Shown: in pieces, positions 6,462 to 7,465 of the stretch | Layout of the letters: each line of letters begins with the position of its first letter | Numbering within the stretch: the stretch's first letter is position 1 | Assembly: GCA_002842255.1 (NCBI GenBank) | Contig: PHCM01000070.1 | Location: forward strand, 1-7,465 | From: Betaproteobacteria bacterium HGW-Betaproteobacteria-2 | GTDB lineage: Bacteria; Pseudomonadota; Gammaproteobacteria; Burkholderiales; Methylophilaceae | Length of the DNA stretch: 7,465 nucleotides | Reading direction: 5' to 3' | Notes under the pieces: generated by a model | Databases searched by the model: none | What the model saw: the letters and a program-made list of their open reading frames with translations, nothing else | Told to the model about the DNA's origin: nothing | Program-made: the position numbers and the translations under genes

Positions 6462-6815
6462 ATGGAAACTTTAGCGTTGGTAGTGCATGTGTTGTCGGCA
6501 ATAGGCGTGATTGGCCTCGTTCTGCTGCAGCATGGCAAGGGGGCTGATATGGGTGCTGCTTTCGGTAGCGGCGCTTCCGGCAGCCTGTTCGGTGTGAGCG
6601 GTTCGTCCAATTTCATGAGCCGTGCGACAGCGATCTGCGTCGTCATATTTTTTGCCGCCAGCCTGTCGCTGGCTTATATCTCCGGTCATCGCAGCGAAGC
6701 CGGCAGTGTGGTCAAGGCACAAACAAATTCGGTCGTAGCTCCAGCCGAGGATATCCCTGCTGACAGTGACAAGGCTCCTGCCGAGTCCAGCGCGGCAGAT
6801 GTAGTGCCAGAATAA
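6462..6815 (+). CDS. secG: Protein translocase subunit SecG
   Basis: A 117-residue inner-membrane protein, the small accessory subunit of the SecYEG translocon that stimulates SecA-driven export. It has the family layout: a first transmembrane helix (about 3-22), a conserved glycine- and serine-rich loop from QHGKGADMGAAFG to SLFGVSGSSNF (23-51), a second helix (about 55-74), and a variable acidic, alanine-rich tail (about 80-117). The length is normal for proteobacterial SecG. The start is supported by AGGGA (6454-6458) shortly before the ATG, with GGGAG (6446-6450) further upstream. It lies 21 bases after tpiA with no promoter evident in the gap, so it is probably in the same transcript. 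A tRNA-Leu gene begins 36 bases after its stop. Confidence 0.95.
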   Translation: METLALVVHVLSAIGVIGLVLLQHGKGADMGAAFGSGASGSLFGVSGSSNFMSRATAICVVIFFAASLSLAYISGHRSEAGSVVKAQTNSVVAPAEDIPADSDKAPAESSAADVVPE

Positions 6816-6823
6816 CAAAACAG

Positions 6824-6849
6824 CTTTCACGGGCGAAAAGCCCACAAAG
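6824..6849 (+). other. Imperfect hairpin between secG and tRNA-Leu
   Basis: GGGC (6831-6834) and GCCC (6840-6843) close a GAAAA loop, and CTTT (6824-6827) can pair with AAAG (6846-6849) beyond a small internal loop. There is no T-run after it, so it is unlikely to be an intrinsic terminator. It ends two bases before the tRNA and may separate secG mRNA from the tRNA precursor during processing; this role is inferred. Confidence 0.3.
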
Positions 6850-6851
6850 TT

Positions 6852-6936
6852 GCCGTCGTGGTGAAATTGGTAGACACGCCATCTTGAGGGGGTGGTGACG
6901 AAAGTCATGAGAGTTCGAGTCTCTCCGACGGCACCA
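6852..6936 (+). tRNA. tRNA-Leu (anticodon GAG)
   Basis: A complete 85-base class II tRNA with encoded CCA end (6934-6936), reading the leucine codons CUC and CUU. The acceptor stem is 7 perfect pairs (6852-6858 with 6926-6932). The D-loop has the leucine-type run AAATTGGTAGACA. The anticodon stem CCATC/GGTGG (one T-G pair) holds loop TTGAGGG, with anticodon GAG at 6886-6888. The long variable arm folds as TGAC-GAAA-GTCA (6896-6907), and the T-arm GAGAG/CTCTC closes TTCGAGT. It stands between secG and nuoA, a placement shared with many proteobacteria. No separate promoter is evident, so it may be cut out of a tpiA-secG transcript. Confidence 0.96.
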
Positions 6937-7005
6937 GAATAATCTTTAGTTTGCTTTTGCCGGTCAGGCATTTGGCCGGACGGGCAGTAGAATTGGGGTT
7001 TTAAC
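6937..7005 (+). promoter_or_regulatory. Leader of the nuo operon with an inverted repeat
   Basis: The gap between the tRNA and nuoA holds a hairpin, GTCAGGC (6963-6969) with GCCGGAC (6975-6981), seven positions with one A-G mismatch around an ATTTG loop. No T-run follows, so termination after the tRNA is doubtful. A TAGAAT (6988-6993) could be a -10 box, but no recognisable -35 lies at the right distance. The run TTGGGG (6993-6998), 7 bases before the TTG start, is the likely nuoA ribosome site. Confidence 0.35.
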
Positions 7006-7362
7006 TTGCTGGAAAATTATTTTCCAATCCTGTTGTTCATCGCCGTCGGTCTGGCAGTCGGCGTTGCCCCTATCGTGCTCGGCAAGCTGGTCTCTCCCAG
7101 TCGGCCTGACGCAGAAAAAAACTCCCCTTATGAATGTGGTTTCGAAGCGTTTGAAGATGCGCGCATGAAGTTCGATGTGCGCTATTACCTCGTCGCCATC
7201 CTGTTCATTCTCTTCGACCTTGAAATTGCTTTTCTCTTTCCCTGGGCAGTTGTCATTCAGGAAATCGGCATATCCGGCTTTATCGCCATGATGGTATTTC
7301 TCGGTGTGCTGGTGGTCGGGTTTATCTACGAGTGGATGAAGGGCGCCCTTGAATGGGAGTGA
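7006..7362 (+). CDS. nuoA: NADH-quinone oxidoreductase subunit A (complex I)
   Basis: A 118-residue inner-membrane subunit of respiratory complex I, which passes electrons from NADH to quinone and pumps protons. It has three transmembrane helices (about 6-26, 61-81 and 88-108). The long conserved loop has [17 protein letters not shown] (33-49), including E43 and C44, and the second helix carries the conserved acidic pair D71 and E73 in [11 protein letters not shown], known to matter for complex I function in homologues. The length is typical. It starts with TTG: no ATG lies nearby upstream in frame, the next in-frame ATG is at residue 54, and the encoded [11 protein letters not shown] is the normal N-terminus of betaproteobacterial NuoA. 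It is the first gene of the nuo operon, with nuoB 11 bases downstream. Confidence 0.96.
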   Translation: MLENYFPILLFIAVGLAVGVAPIVLGKLVSPSRPDAEKNSPYECGFEAFEDARMKFDVRYYLVAILFILFDLEIAFLFPWAVVIQEIGISGFIAMMVFLGVLVVGFIYEWMKGALEWE

Positions 7363-7373
7363 TGGTATAAAGC

Positions 7374-7465
7374 ATGAGCATCGAAGGCATACTTGAAAAA
7401 GGCTTTGTAACGACCTCGCTGGATACGGTCATCAACTACACCCGTACCGGTTCCCTCTGGCCGAT
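7374..7465 (+). CDS. nuoB: NADH-quinone oxidoreductase subunit B, 5' part
   Basis: The first 30 codons of the gene, cut by the window end. The reading [20 protein letters not shown] followed by [10 protein letters not shown] is the characteristic N-terminus of NuoB, the peripheral-arm subunit that holds iron-sulfur cluster N2 next to the quinone site. The cluster-binding cysteines, which begin just after GSLWP in the family, are beyond the edge. The ATG comes 11 bases after the nuoA stop, without a strong Shine-Dalgarno sequence, consistent with coupled translation in the operon. Confidence 0.93.
   Translation, partial: MSIEGILEKGFVTTSLDTVINYTRTGSLWP

Noticed and set aside
6471..6971. Minus-strand open frame crossing secG and the tRNA
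   Set aside because: It runs through a tRNA gene and opposite SecG, so it is not a credible protein.
1..7465. CRISPR array, insertion sequence, phage or other defence system
   Set aside because: No regularly spaced repeats, transposase, integrase or terminal inverted repeats were seen. The tRNA-Leu 3' end has no repeated copy suggesting an integration site.

Overview
The window is a piece of ordinary chromosome from a proteobacterium, most likely a betaproteobacterium of the Nitrosomonadales/Methylophilaceae kind. The evidence is the gene order rpfE-like/recJ, then tpiA-secG-tRNA-Leu-nuoA-nuoB, the style of the proteins (for example the TpiA and NuoA N-termini), and a moderately high GC content judged by eye. 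The genus cannot be fixed from the sequence alone. I see no insertion sequences, phage genes, CRISPR arrays or other signs of transfer.

Left third (about 76-2692, minus strand): three genes read leftwards as an apparent operon. They are sixA (histidine-phosphatase fold), a small orphan ParA-type ATPase, and a two-domain CYTH-CHAD protein whose start lies inside the end of the ParA gene. CYTH domains act on triphosphates or polyphosphate, and CHAD domains bind polyphosphate. A ParA ATPase translationally linked to such a protein suggests a cargo-positioning pair, possibly for polyphosphate granules. This is the most interesting idea in the window, but it is an inference.

Middle (2693-5575): a 162-base divergent intergenic region, containing a 10-base direct repeat and a 12-base palindrome, separates sixA from the plus-strand pair rpfE-like/recJ. 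The stop codon of the RpfE-like gene directly abuts the recJ start codon. RecJ is a full-length single-strand DNA 5'-3' exonuclease with all its DHH-family motifs.

Right third (5576-7465, plus strand): a well-formed sigma70-type promoter with an operator-like dyad between its -35 and -10 boxes stands just before tpiA (triosephosphate isomerase). tpiA is followed by secG (Sec translocon subunit), a complete class II tRNA-Leu with anticodon GAG, nuoA (with a TTG start) and the first 30 codons of nuoB, the beginning of the respiratory complex I operon. The promoter may feed tpiA-secG-tRNA and possibly run on into nuo, since no canonical terminator is visible between them.
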